DNA from: Baffinella frigidus
Lineage: Eukaryota; Cryptophyceae; Cryptomonadales; Baffinellaceae
Assembly: GCA_026770585.1 (NCBI GenBank)
Contig: MU647069.1
Location: forward strand, 145,306-176,582
Direction of reading: 5' to 3'
DNA: 31,277 bases
Both the position numbers and the translations under genes were made by a program. The notes beneath the pieces are model-generated. The model saw nothing but the letters and a program-made list of their open reading frames with translations. It ran no database searches and had not been told where the DNA came from. Shown piece by piece: positions 1 through 8,872 of this stretch. The stretch's first letter is position 1. The number at the start of each line of letters is the position of its first letter.

Positions 1-21
1 CTCTCTCTCTCTCTATATATA

Positions 22-66
<45 letters not shown>

Positions 67-210
67 CCCTCTCCCTCCCTCTCTCCCTCCCTCTCCCTCT
101 CTCTCTCCCACCCTCCCTCTCTCTCTATATATATATATATAAATATATATATATGTGTGTGTGTGTGTGTGTATCGCGTGCGCTCGCTCTCGCTCTCGCT
201 CTCCCGGTGC
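1..210. repeat. Compound microsatellite (CT)n/(TA)n/(TG)n
   Basis: Runs of CT, TA, CCCT, TG and GCTCTC fill the left edge of the window. Both open frames across it encode only Tyr/Ile, Ser/Leu and Cys/Val runs and are not genes. Confidence 0.95.
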
Positions 211-482
211 AGGGTGCTTCAGTCAGGCGTGACGTTTCCCACACACTCGCCACTCACTACTAGAGCGGGTTCACATCTGTCGCCCACACGGAAACCATCC
301 AACAAAGCCAACGGTGGACGACGCTGCTACGAAACTGTCAAATCTGGGCATTGTTGATGGTTTTCGTGGCCCCCAGGTTTGAAAACCGCTCTACCGGTAG
401 GCTTGAAGACTTAAGAGCAATGAAAAGCAGAGAAAACACGACTCTCCTCCACCGCAGGGCACCCCTCCACCACACTTCACGC

Positions 483-610
483 GGGTTGGGGGTGGGGGTG
501 GGGGGTTAGGCTTTAGGGTCCACGAGGGTTGGGGGATGGGGGTCGGGGGTTAGGCTTTAGGGTCACCCCCCACGAGGGTTGGGGAGGTGGGGGTGGGGGT
601 TTAGGGTTTG
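483..610. repeat. G-rich tandem duplication with TTTAGGG-like units
   Basis: Two copies of a roughly 60-bp unit (cacgagggttggggg ... ggggttaggctttaggg) with many runs of four to six G. The unit resembles degenerate telomere repeat and could form G-quadruplexes on the + strand. Confidence 0.75.
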
Positions 611-945
611 GGCGTTGACCCCCTCGGTCGGCCCACACCTGGGACACTGGTCGTCACAAACCCTACACACTCAACCCTCAACCAGAATCTCTGAACCCTT
701 GACTACAAATCAACCATTATTAGTAATAATAATAATATGTAATACATAATAGATAATAAACCCAAATTCCTGAAACCTAACCGCTACGCCCTACTTCCCC
801 GTGCAGATAGCAGAGCCTTCGACGGCGGCCAAAACGGTCAAGGTGCACTACCCTCGCCTTGTAGTTTTTGACCCGATAGAGTAAAGCGGATATTGTCAAG
901 CACACCTCGAAAGCCCCCGGCGCAGAAACGTTCACGGGGCATCTT
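611..945. other. Gene-free stretch, nothing recognised
   Basis: It holds a short AT-rich run of TAATAA-like units near 715-765 and otherwise unique sequence. I see no open frame with coding character and no repeat shared with the rest of the window. Confidence 0.5.
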
Positions 946-1084
946 CCACTTAGCAGCCACCGGGGGCTTCACGGATACAGTCCATCTAAACGATGTGTAC
1001 TAGAATCTTATCCGGTGCTATGGATTCCAACCGGAATATCCCGCGGATATCAGGGGGAATAGGAACTCGGCCGCTGCTAAGTGG
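946..1084. mobile_element. MITE, CCACTTAGCAGC family, copy 1
   Basis: A 139-bp element with terminal inverted repeats CCACTTAGCAGC and GCTGCTAAGTGG. It is flanked by CTT on both sides (943-945 and 1085-1087), consistent with a 3-bp target duplication. Copies of the same length lie at 29465-29603 and 29915-30053. It has no coding capacity, so it is a non-autonomous DNA element. Confidence 0.85.
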
Positions 1085-1282
1085 CTTGCTCTTCCTGAGT
1101 AAACCTGGGCTCGCCATAAAACCCATTTAGAGTGGAAACTCGATTTTAAAAAAAAGCAATTAAAATACTTTTATTGGGAGCCCAGTTTTACTGAGGCAGA
1201 GCTAGACCTTAGAGGAAAACCTGCTTGAGATATATCGCCCATCTCGTTTTGAAAATATCGTGCGTGTCCTGCGTGGAAAGAT

Positions 1283-1410
1283 CCACGCAGCGGGCTACAA
1301 AGGGATTTTGGAAAGTCTGCCCGAATCGGGCCCGATCGGGCCGACTTTCCGCCACCTTAACCGTAGGAACCCCTTTGTGTCCCTACGGTGTTGCCTACGG
1401 TAGGGTCCTA
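1283..1410. mobile_element. CCAC(A)CAGCGGGCT family element, copy 1
   Basis: It shares the core ...AGCGGGCTaCAAAGGGATTTT..., a CGGGCCGA segment and CTACGGTAGGG motifs with 3040-3151, 8706-8777, 17576-17737 and 20576-20692. The left end is diverged (CCACGCAGCGGGCT) and the right end is not clear. Confidence 0.6.
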
Positions 1411-1799
1411 CTGATTAATTGGTATGAGGTTTTCAGGAAATTCCTTCGTAGCCAGCAGGCGTGTGTTGTAACGCCGAAAGCTATCGTCAACTTTGGGACG
1501 TTCGGTGACTTTTGGGATGGGCCCCAATGGCCCGCCTCAGGATAAGAGGAAAAGAGTGGAGAAAGAGAGCCGAAAGCTAAACGTTAGAGAGGGACTAAAA
1601 TCGGGGTCCAGCGGTGGACTTCGCTTTCTAAAAAGGTTGTCAGAGCAAGGTTGGGCGTTTTTTTGAAGGGCTAATTTTTTGTGAGTTTTGAATGTTGTAC
1701 TGAGTCGCGTCCAAATTACTCCACCAAGGCGTCCAAATAAGTCAACCGCCAGTGTTGGCTTTCTGCATGCGTTTTTTTAACAAATGCTCCGGAACCGCA
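1411..1799. other. Gene-free stretch, nothing recognised
   Basis: Apart from T-rich tracts near 1655-1685 I recognise neither a repeat shared with the window nor an exon with splice sites. Confidence 0.45.
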
Positions 1800-1941
1800 C
1801 CACTAGCCCTTGGAGGTGGCTCAAATAGTGCTCTGGGGCATTTTCGATTTTGCCTTGGATCGGGGTCGGTTCCGACCCCGATCCAAGGCAAAATCGAAGA
1901 CCTTCCAGGGCACTATGTGAGCCACTTGGGATGGCTGGTGG
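1800..1941. mobile_element. Palindromic MITE, CCACTAGCCCTTGG family, copy 1
   Basis: The two halves are near-perfect reverse complements centred near 1870, with arms of about 60-70 bp including GATTTTGCCTTGGATCGGGG and its complement. The ends are CCACTAGCCCTTGG and a diverged ...ATGGCTGGTGG. A short version of the same family is at 24636-24704. The overlapping open frames on both strands are by-products of the palindrome. Confidence 0.8.
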
Positions 1942-2172
1942 GCCGAGCGTGGAGAGAGAGAAGATGCATTCGCAGTCAAACCAGGAGTGCAGTCTTGCCT
2001 CTCCTGCCACCAACCCTCACAGGAGGACCAAATCAGGCTGGTGGCCGTGGGGGTGCACAAAGGGCGGACAGATTGGTATCCTTCAAGTGCCCAGTAGGCT
2101 CATATGCCCTACGGTAGGGTCCTAGGACCTGCTTAGGGCGAGTTAGGGTGAATATTGGATGGCTGATGGCAG

Positions 2173-2235
2173 GTCCTGGAGGAGCTCAAGACAACCATGG
2201 ACTCGTTCAACAAGGGGCACATCACCACTCAGAGT
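2173..2235 (+). CDS. Internal exon of an unidentified coiled-coil-like protein
   Basis: The acceptor is tgatggcag and the exon is 63 nt, phase 0 at both ends, with donor AGT|gtaccg. It encodes 21 residues rich in Leu, Glu and Lys (VLEELKTTMDSF followed by NKGHITTQS), which fits an amphipathic helix. It would splice in frame to the phase-0 exon at 4410-4481, which also looks helical; the agreement in phase and character is the main support. I do not recognise the protein. The gene's start, the exons between and its partners are unknown. Genes elsewhere in this window have similarly tiny exons, so the size is not an objection. Confidence 0.45.
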
Positions 2236-2253
2236 GTACCGTCCTCTTCCCCG

Positions 2254-2393
2254 CACCGACCTTCCCGGGGGGGGTTCAAATCGTCGTTTTTAAGACCTCA
2301 GATTTACCCGGCAGAGGGGTCAGATCTGACTCCTCTGTCGATGGGAAAGGCTTCAAACACTCGTCGATTTGGTCCGCCCGTGAGGTTTGGTGG
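2254..2393. mobile_element. CCACCAACCCTCACGG family element, copy 1
   Basis: A diverged left end (accgaccttcccggg) and a clear right end (ATTTGGTCCGCCCGTGAGG, then TTTGGTGG) match 14435-14626 and 30887-31092. An isolated left end, CCACCAACCCTCACAGG, is at about 2006-2036, so the coiled-coil exon at 2173 lies between two ends of this family. Confidence 0.65.
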
Positions 2394-2476
2394 CCTCGCG
2401 GGATTTGGGTTTGGGGTTGAGGGTGTACGCGGCTGTTTTGAACCGGGAAAAGCGCATCACTCGTTTGGTCACCTTC

Positions 2477-2725
2477 AACCCTGAACCCTAAACCTTAGAC
2501 CCTAGACCCTAAACCCTAAACCCTAAACCTTAGACCCTAAACCCTAAACCCTAAACCCTAAACCTTAGACCCTAGACCCTAAACCCTAAACCCTAAATTC
2601 TAAACTTCAAACCTTCAACTTCAGACCCCAAACCCTAGCACCTAAAAACCTAAAAGCTAAACCCTAAACCCTTTACCCAAACCCTATACCCTACACCCTA
2701 TACCCTATACCGCCCTCTCCATTCC
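2477..2725 (+). repeat. Telomere-like CCCTAAA array
   Basis: About 250 bp of perfect and degenerate CCCTAAA heptamers (CCTTAGA, CCCTAGA, CCCTATA). It is interstitial and lies between candidate exons on the + strand. Confidence 0.9.
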
Positions 2726-2738
2726 CCCACCCAAACCC

Positions 2739-2837
2739 ATGGCCTAAATTCAGGGTAGTTGAGCCTAGGTATTAACTACGGTAGGCCATAGCCAATACCG
2801 TAGGCCTAACTACCCTAAATGCCGGCTGTTGCCCTAT
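2739..2837. repeat. Dispersed inverted-repeat element, copy 1
   Basis: The segment starting CATGGCCTAAATTCAGGG recurs at about 29038-29147. Its ends are roughly inverted (ATTCAGGGTAGTT and AACTACCCTAAAT) and its centre carries TAC(G)GTAGGCCATAGCCAATACCGTA. Confidence 0.7.
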
Positions 2838-2975
2838 CCGCACGGTGGGTTTCGAGGGTTTCGTTGGGCCTGGATTCCAGGGAGGTACGAGACCAAATTG
2901 CACCAGCAAATCTCTAAATTTCATTGCAACAAGGCATGTTGACTTTTGATGAAAGGTTCGTAGTCCACCGTGTGG
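2838..2975. mobile_element. MITE, CCACACGGTGG family, copy 1
   Basis: The left end is diverged (CCGCACGGTGG) and the right end is CCACCGTGTGG. The interior matches 3162-3314 and, in reverse, 23105-23232, including AGACCAAATTGCACCAG and GATGAAAGGTTCGTAGT. Confidence 0.8.
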
Positions 2976-2983
2976 TAACTCGA

Positions 2984-3036
2984 CATGTGCAGCCCCTTGA
3001 CAAAGTCGACATGTGCGGCACCCTGAACGACGTCAA
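2984..3036. repeat. First units of the 30-bp CTCGACATTTGCAGC minisatellite
   Basis: Two diverged units (ACTCGACATGTGCAGCCCC and GTCGACATGTGCGGCACCC) match the main array that resumes at 3315. Two elements occupy the gap. Confidence 0.75.
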
Positions 3037-3039
3037 CTA

Positions 3040-3151
3040 CCACACAGCGGGCTAAGAAGGGATTTCCGGGCAGATTAGGCCGACTTTTCGTTACCTCGTC
3101 CGTAGGAACTCCCCTATGCCTCTACGGTACTAGCTACCGTAGGGCCTATGG
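3040..3151. mobile_element. CCACACAGCGGGCT family element, copy 2
   Basis: The left end CCACACAGCGGGCTA is intact and the interior has GGCCGACTTTTCGTTACC and CTACGGTACTAGCTACCGTAG. It lies inside the interrupted 30-bp minisatellite. Confidence 0.7.
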
Positions 3152-3161
3152 ATTATTCACT

Positions 3162-3314
3162 CCACACGGTGAGGTTAGAAGGTTTTGTTAGGGCTCTGGA
3201 ATTCAGGGTGTTACGTGACCAAATTGCACCAGAAAATCCGTACCGCAAGGCAAGTTGTCTTCTTTCCTCAGGGCAAGTTGGTTTTTGATGGAACGTTCGT
3301 AGTCCACCGTGTGG
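3162..3314. mobile_element. MITE, CCACACGGTGG family, copy 2
   Basis: The ends are CCACACGGTGAGG and CCACCGTGTGG. The interior is shared with 2838-2975, with an extra duplicated GGCAAGTTG segment. It follows directly on the preceding element inside the minisatellite. Confidence 0.85.
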
Positions 3315-3655
3315 TCGACATCTGCAGCACCCTGAGTCTTACCAACTCGACATTTGCAGCATCCTGAACCTTACCAACTCGACGTCCGTGGCACCCTGAA
3401 CCTGAACAACTCGACATCTGCGGCACCTTGGACCTGAACAACTCGATATTTGCAGCACTCTGACCCGTAACAACTCGACATTTGCAGCACCCTGACCCTT
3501 ACCAACTCGACATTTGCAGTACCCTGGCCCTTGACAACTCGACATCCGCGGTACCCTGTCCCTTAACAACTCGACATCTGTAGCACCCTGAACGTTTACC
3601 AACTCGACATTTGCAGCACCCTGAGCCTGAACAACTCGACATTTGCAGCTGAACG
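3315..3655. repeat. 30-bp minisatellite, about 11 units
   Basis: Units of 30-31 bp with core AACTCGACATTTGCAGCACC. The repeats are degenerate and directly adjacent with no unique spacers, so this is not a CRISPR array. Each unit contains TTTGCAG, which resembles an intron acceptor. The minus-strand open frames here translate the repeat. Confidence 0.9.
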
Positions 3656-3678
3656 GAGGCTTCCAAACGCGGAACCTC

Positions 3679-3827
3679 ATCCGGGGACATGTTTCATTTA
3701 AAAGAAAATAGACTACCAAACCGGATTGTGTCCTAATTAAATTTAGTTACGGCCCTAATTAATCTTCTTCCAACTCCTATGAACACATAGAGACCTATTT
3801 TCTTTTAAATTAAACCTGTCCCCGGAT
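3679..3827. mobile_element. Palindromic MITE, ATCCGGGGACATG family, copy 1
   Basis: Inverted ends of about 32 bp (ATCCGGGGACATGTTTCATT against its complement at 3796-3827). The interior matches 15412-15561 in the opposite orientation. It splits the minisatellite, whose last unit with the same flank (GCTGAACGG...CTTCCA...ACGCG) reappears at 3835-3870. Confidence 0.85.
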
Positions 3828-3935
3828 TAAATCTTACCAACTCGACATTTGCAGCTGAACGGAAACTTCCATACGCGATCCAACGATCTTAAAAAGGAAA
3901 TCCGCGACGGAATGGAACTCGAGATGGTCCCCTCC

Positions 3936-4215
3936 CCTTAAACCCTAAACCCTAACCCCTACACTTCAAACCCTAAAACCTGAACCCTGAACCCTGAACC
4001 TGAAACCCGAAACACTCAACACTGAACACTAAATACTAAACACTAAACACTAAACACTAAACAATAGACTCTAATCCTAAAACCTAGAACCTGAAACCTA
4101 AACCCTAAAACCTAGCACTTCAAACCTAAACCCCACACCGCAAACCCTAAACCCTAAACCCCTAACCCTAACCCTGACCAAAACTTCAAAACCCCAAACC
4201 CTAAACCCACACCAC
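3936..4215 (+). repeat. Telomere-like CCCTAAA array, degenerate
   Basis: CCCTAAA, CCCTGAA, ACACTAAA and related units. The right end grades into the next array, made of a different heptamer. Confidence 0.85.
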
Positions 4216-4378
4216 AAATCCTGAACAAACCAAACAATAAACAATGATCAATAATCACTAAATAATAAACAGAATACAATAAACAATAAACAATAAACAA
4301 TAAACAATAAACAATAAACAATAAACAATAAACAATAAACTCTAAGCAATAAATAAAAATAAAATACAAAATAAAATT
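4216..4378 (+). repeat. AATAAAC heptamer array
   Basis: At least ten near-identical 7-bp units between 4262 and 4345, bordered by degenerate copies. The period matches the telomere heptamer but the sequence has drifted to an A-rich form and been homogenised. Confidence 0.9.
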
Positions 4379-4409
4379 AAATGACCTGAACCCCCAAACC
4401 GCAACGCAG

Positions 4410-4481
4410 GAGCTGAACAACGAGATCGAGCGTCTGCAGAAGACCCGCCAGTCCAAGATGGACAACCCCGGGGCCCTCAAG
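4410..4481 (+). CDS. Internal exon of an unidentified coiled-coil-like protein
   Basis: The acceptor is gcaacgcag and the exon is 72 nt, phase 0 at both ends, with donor CTCAAG|gtcccg. It encodes 24 residues beginning ELNNEIERLQKTRQ and ending DNPGALK. The spacing of Leu, Ile and Leu suits a coiled coil, and base composition changes abruptly from the AT-rich heptamer array on its left. It joins in frame to 2173-2235, giving one helical stretch, so the two are probably consecutive or near-consecutive exons. I cannot name the protein. The later exon at 9118-9207 may be its end, but the link is not demonstrated. Confidence 0.5.
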
Positions 4482-4544
4482 GTCCCGAAACCCCAAACCT
4501 CAAACCCTATATCATCCCTCGAGCGAAGAGAGGTGGGATCCTAA

Positions 4545-4866
4545 ACACCCAAACTCCACACCCCAACCCCAAAACCCAAAACACCAAACACTAAACACCA
4601 AACACCAAACTCCAAACACCGAACACCACGCACTCAACACCAAACACCAAACACCAAACACCAAACACCAAACACCAAACACCAAACACCAAACACCAAA
4701 CACCACACACCAAACACCAAACACCCCAAACACCAAACACCAAACACCCAACACCAAACACCAAACACCAAACACCAACCCCCAAACCCCAAACCCCAAA
4801 CCCCACACCCAACACCCCACACCCCAAACCCCGAACCCCAAACTCCAAACCCTAAACCCTAAACCT
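4545..4866 (+). repeat. CACCAAA/CCCCAAA heptamer array
   Basis: More than 30 heptamers, mostly ACACCAA in the centre and CCCCAAA or CCCTAAA at the edges. The long minus-strand frames (Val-Trp-Cys-Leu-Val-Phe-Gly repeats) simply translate this array. Confidence 0.95.
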
Positions 4867-5249
4867 ACAGGTCCCACCCCCGCCCCCTGCCCCCATCTCC
4901 CGCCCCCCACCAGATTCGTCCTAACTTGGATATTTCTATTTGTACCACGAAACTCGAAACGGTGCGTTCAAAAACGGTTCACACCCTTTTCAGCCTTTGT
5001 TAAAGTCTCCAAGTCGGCAACTTTCGAAGTCCGACGCGGTCAAGTTCTACTGGAATCGCTCCAAAATCTCCTCTCTGTCTCTCACAGAGAGATGGTTCTT
5101 TATTTTCAACCAACTGGTCCGGATCCGCTTTGTCGCCGCGATGATTCCAGCGGACCGGCCTTGCGCCATGGGATTCTGAATTGCCTTTTCCAGGTAGCCT
5201 GATATCCCTTTTCCAGGTATCCTTCTTACACGGCAGGTGAGCGAGCCGG
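4867..5249. other. No recognised gene; one 79-codon open frame
   Basis: An open frame at 4940-5179 has ordinary composition but no similarity I recognise. It may contain an exon after the acceptor-like tctctcacag near 5090. Downstream, CTTTTCCAG/GTA occurs twice (about 5185-5218), then GGCAG/GTGAGCGAGCCGGG, a donor-like sequence repeated at about 5533. Confidence 0.3.
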
Positions 5250-5352
5250 GGCTCTCTCTCTCCTTCTCTCGCTCGCTCTCTCTCTCTCGCTCCCTCTCTC
5301 TCTCTCTTTCTCTCTCTCTCTCGCTCTCGCTCTCTCTCGCTCTCTCTCTCAC
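5250..5352. repeat. (CT)n microsatellite
   Basis: CTCT runs with interspersed CTCG. The minus-strand Arg/Glu-rich frames are artefacts of it. Confidence 0.95.
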
Positions 5353-5694
5353 TCGATAAATCTCGCATGAAAGTTTAACCTCAAGTTCTCCCTCATCTTC
5401 TCATGTGGTCATAGTTGAACATTCACACCAAAGATTCCACCCTCCGTTCGCCGGCCTTAAGAGTAGCATGTGTGTGAAATCGCCTCCGGCAGTGCCCCTT
5501 TCTCTCCTAAACCCTCTCTCCTCGAATCTGAAGGTGAGCGAGCCGGGACAGCCGCCAGCTCTGGACTTTCAAGCCGTTCGACACCCCAAGCCGCTGGGTA
5601 AAGCGCGCTTGCCCAGGTGCGAACCCCTAACCGATAAACTGTTGACGATGAAGTAACCGCTTAACTCTTGTACCGCTCAACTCTTGACGACGAT
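5353..5694. other. Possible small exon, otherwise unassigned
   Basis: An AG at 5550-5551 is followed by codons for PPALDFQAVRHPKPL and then the strong donor-like G|GTAAAG at 5598. This could be a 46-nt exon (5552-5597) of the left-hand gene. Its phase cannot be tied to a neighbour, so I give it only as a candidate. Confidence 0.25.
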
Positions 5695-5752
5695 GAGTGA
5701 GACAGAGACAGAGACAGAGACAGAGAGAGACAGAGAGCGAGCGAGAGAGAGA

Positions 5753-5803
<51 letters not shown>

Positions 5804-5902
5804 CTGAACGCAACTCTTGACGACGCAGGGTGTGTGTGTGAGAGAGAGCGAGATAGATAAATGAGAAATAGAGAAAGAGAGAGAGAGAGAGAGAGAGATC
5901 CC
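5695..5902. repeat. (GA)n microsatellite, interrupted
   Basis: Two GA-rich blocks separated by a duplicated segment (ATCCCTGAACG(C/T)AACTCTTGACGACG) that follows each block. Confidence 0.95.
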
Positions 5903-6310
5903 TGAACGTAACTCTTGACGACGCCCAGAAAGTGCGTTCGAGTTTGGGGTTGAGGGTGTACACCCTAACCCCTAGCTCTCTCGTCGTCCCTCATGAAACC
6001 CAGCCACTGTGTGGAATCCGCTGTGTGGCTTCTCTCACCTGACAGTGAACCTCATCCTGGACCTGCATAGATTTAATTTCGGGAACTGTCCATCTAAAAT
6101 ATTTATGGTACAACCCCAGCTATTTTAAAGCCCTAAAAGTACCAAATGGCTCAAATTCCACGACAAATCTGAAATTAAGTCTATTGAGGAACGCGAAGAA
6201 AGCACTGACGGTGCTGAAGGTGGTGATCGCAACGCAACTCCTCCTGTAAAGTCACTCTTCATGTCAAACATCCCGGCAGGCTCGGGTTTGGGATTTATGG
6301 GTTGAAGGTT
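5903..6310. other. Unassigned stretch with one dispersed-repeat fragment
   Basis: The part at about 6072-6170 (GTCCATCTAAA..., AAATGGCTC...) resembles the intron sequence at 25762-25875. No coding evidence. Confidence 0.45.
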
Positions 6311-6448
6311 TCCATCAGAGGGATTATGAGCACCATCAGAGAGTTTCTGATCACCATCAAGAGGGGTTTTGACCACCATCCGGGGGCTTCTGATCACAAT
6401 CAGAGGTTTCTGACCACCATCAGAGGGTTCTGACCACCATCCGTGAAG
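6311..6448. repeat. 21-bp minisatellite
   Basis: About six units of CCATCAGAGGGTTCTGACCA type. The 202-codon minus-strand open frame across it (6125-6733) contains the repeat and lacks recognisable domains, so I do not call it a gene. Confidence 0.8.
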
Positions 6449-6631
6449 AAAGTCCTGAGTAGTCACCTGTGTGGCATCACGGCCTCTTTCACCGGACAGT
6501 GAACCCCTGACGGTGCTGACGGTGCTGAGCAGAGGTCGTGATGGATGCGACCTCTCTCTCACCTGCCAGTGCGCACCCCTGTAGCGTAACGCCTCCTGTC
6601 TGCTGCGATCCTCTGTACCGGGAGTCTTGAT

Positions 6632-6935
6632 ACAATCCCAAATAACGCAATCCTTTTCTTGAGAAGCAGTCCCATTCCCCGCCTGTGTTCGCATCTCGAC
6701 GGAACAACCGTCGAGCAACGCAGCTCGGGACACTGCAGGCAGAGGCAGGGGTCTTTCGGATCCAGCCTGGACAGAGTCTCATGTCATCCCAAATAACCCA
6801 ACCATTTTCCCCAGAACCACTTCCAGTGCCCGCCTATCTGGGGAGCTCGAAGAACCTGACGGAACAACCCCGTACAGGTTCGGGACGCTGCAGGCAGAGG
6901 CAGAAGTCTTCCGGATGCAAGCTGGACAGCGTCTC
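6632..6935. repeat. Tandem duplication, about 150-bp units
   Basis: About 6632-6780 and 6785-6935 share TCCCAAATAAC, GACGGAACAAC and GGGACxCTGCAGGCAGAGG. The second copy has gained GGGGAGCTCGAAGAACCTGA, a motif dispersed elsewhere on the left side. Confidence 0.75.
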
Positions 6936-7112
6936 CGCATCGCACCCCTCGCGATTCTCCCTGGAAGTGGCACGCGCGAAGGGAGATACAACGTACCCCC
7001 CCCACCCCCCCCGAAACGCTAACATAGTCCTGTGAGAGAGACCGTGGGGAACATAGGTGCGCGTGTTGGGATTAGCATGCGTGTTTGATGCGTGTCGGAA
7101 GTAAGGAAGGAT

Positions 7113-7665
7113 CGCACCCCTCATAATTCTCCCATGGGTTTAGGGTTTAAGGTTTTGGGCTTAGGGTTTAGGGTTTAGGGCAGTGGCATGCGCGAATGCC
7201 GCTACAATGTACCTCTCCCCCACCTCAACCCTAACACCCTCCTAAAGCCCTGCCAGCGGGTTCTTCGTTGCTATTGGGAAAGGTCTATATCTCCAGTTTT
7301 TCCTTTCGGGAAGCGGCACGCGCCTCTCCAGACCCCAACACCCTCCTGAGAGTCCTGAGAGTCCTGAGAGAGAGAGAGACATTTAGGCATGCCTCCCGCC
7401 CCTCTGGCCTCGTGGGGACGCTGCAGAGCTAGCCACTCCGCCTAGATCGATGCCCCCCTGGAACAATTCGGGAGTTCTTTATTGACAACCCCTCGCGATT
7501 CTCCCCGAAAGTGGCACGCGCGAAGGCCGCTATAAAGTACCCCTCCCCCCACCTCAACCCTAACACCCTCCTAAGGCCCTGCGAGCGGGTTCGTCGTTGG
7601 TATTGGGAAAGGTCGCTATCTCTAGAGTTTTTGTTCCGGGCAGCGGCACGCGCCTCTCCGAAACA
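7113..7665. repeat. Direct duplication, one copy interrupted by TTTAGGG
   Basis: 7113-7345 and 7490-7665 are homologous (ATTCTCCC, GTGGCACGCGCGAA, CCTCAACCCTAACACCCTCC, TATTGGGAAAGGTC). Copy 1 carries 47 bp of TTTAGGG-like sequence (7134-7180) at a point where copy 2 and the related segment at 6945-6990 are continuous. Confidence 0.8.
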
Positions 7666-7677
7666 GAGACGTGTATG

Positions 7678-8540
7678 GCACGTGCGGCCTTGATAGGGGC
7701 TTACCCCGAGTACAGTCGACCTAACGGCCCGAGGCGGGCTTGTCCTGGACTAAGTCCTCACATGGTGCGTGCGAGTTTACTTTCGGCGGTTATTCTTGAT
7801 TCTTACCGACACGGCCTGCCGCCAGTATTTAGTATTTCCCCTTCTGAGAGCCCCCTCCCCTTCTGAGAGCCCCCTCCCCTTCTGAGAAAGACATGTGTTA
7901 ATACCGACACGGCCTTACGCTATGTGCGAGGGTTTGGGTTTTAGGGGTTTGGGAGGGGGCGGAGATCGATGTCCCCCTGGAACAATTCGGAAGGGGTCGG
8001 GGTTGGCCAGGCCACACCAGAATGCTAGAGGGGCCTATTTAAACCCGAGATGTAGCCTTTGTGTAGTAACGTTCATTGCCTTTGGAGCCATTCTGTTTTT
8101 TTTACACAGACACGAGGTTGGAATACCCTATCCTGGTACAGTTCTTTACAACCCCACATGTAAATAGGTTCTTCTTGCATTCTCGAGTGGTTCGCCAGCC
8201 GGCGGCCCGCTTCCACGCCAGAGGGCTCGAAACATCCACTTTTGACAACGTTCAGGGGAAATCCCCTGAAACCTAAAGTCAACGACGCCACATCTGGCGT
8301 GGATAAGTCGTCGGTTTCCCTCGAGCTCTCTGGCGTGGTTCGCTTCGGAGGGCTGGTGCGTGTGGTTGTAGCTTTCAGCGTGTGTGGGTGTTGACTTTCG
8401 GCGTGTGTGGATTCCGAAAGTTCTCTCCCGACGGCACGTGCGGCCCTTACAGGGGCTTACCCCGAGTACAGTCAACCTAACGGCCCGAGGCGGGCTCGTC
8501 GTGGACTAAGTCCGCACATCGTGTGTGCGTGTTGACTTTC
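7678..8540. repeat. Direct repeat pair (7678-7790 and 8430-8540)
   Basis: Both copies carry GGGGCTTACCCCGAGTACAG, CTAACGGCCCGAGGCGGGCT and GGACTAAGTCC. The sequence between holds TTCTGAGAGCCCCCTCCCC repeats and a MITE. Confidence 0.8.
8012..8190. mobile_element. MITE, CCACTCGAGAATGC family, copy 1
   Basis: The ends are CCACACCAGAATGCTAGAG and GCATTCTCGAGTGG. The interior (CACGAGGTTGGAATACC, TATCCTGGTACAG) is shared with 14684-14873 and 17844-18054. Confidence 0.8.
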
Positions 8541-8642
8541 GACGTATGTGTGTGAGTGTTGACTTTTGGCGTGTGTGGCGACTTTTGGCAGCTGCGGTTC
8601 ATGGCGCTTCTTCCTGGCTCCTCCGATCCTCTCCGCCAGGTG

Positions 8643-8705
8643 CCCTGCAGAATAAATTCCAGTGTCCGAAAATTTGGAAGCTCGAAGAACCTAAAGGACC
8701 TAAAG
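8643..8705 (+). repeat. Exon-like dispersed segment GGAGCTCGAAGAACCTAAAGG
   Basis: After cctgcag the sequence reads NKFQCPKIW-KLEEPKGPKG. Related copies are near 6832, 9391-9450 (DKFRCPP..., frame broken by one base), 10297-10345 and 10617-10652. The recurring AG acceptor and shared peptide suggest partial exon copies like those in the right-hand gene, but I cannot show an intact exon. Confidence 0.4.
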
Positions 8706-8777
8706 GGTTCCGACCGATAAGGTAACGGAAAGGTGGCCCGCATCGGGCCGAAAATCCCCTCGGAGCCCGCTGTGTGG
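8706..8777. mobile_element. CCACACAGCGGGCT family element, right-half fragment
   Basis: It matches the right half of 17576-17737 (GATAAGGTAACGGAA, CGGGCCGAAAA, AGCCCGCTGTGTGG). The left half is missing. Confidence 0.75.
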
Positions 8778-8872
8778 CAGTTTTCAAAACACTCCCTACT
8801 GTCGAGTAGTCCCTGCTTTCAAGTAATCCCTCAATTCAAAATATCCCTGCTGTGACGAGGGAAAAACGCACT

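Noticed and set aside
264-376. Open stretch after ctactag with a hydrophobic segment (CQIWALLMVFVAP) ending at CCCAG|GTTTGA
   Set aside because: It could be an exon, but its phase does not match the next candidate exon at 2173 and nothing else supports it.
2477-2725. Chromosome end suggested by CCCTAAA repeats
   Set aside because: The arrays are short, degenerate and interstitial, recur more than a dozen times, and lie between exons.
3315-3655. Regular 30-bp repeats suggesting a CRISPR array
   Set aside because: Units are contiguous and degenerate with no unique spacers, and the DNA is eukaryotic.
3339-3719. 126-codon minus-strand frame with repeated Cys-Arg-Val-Val motifs
   Set aside because: It translates the 30-bp minisatellite and continues into a MITE; no conserved domain.
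4512-4910. 132-codon minus-strand frame rich in Val-Trp-Cys-Leu-Val-Phe-Gly
   Set aside because: It is the translation of a heptamer array; similar frames appear on either strand at 8831-9522.
6125-6733. 202-codon minus-strand open frame, the longest on the left side
   Set aside because: It spans a 21-bp minisatellite and half of a tandem duplication and shows no recognisable fold, motif or splice support.
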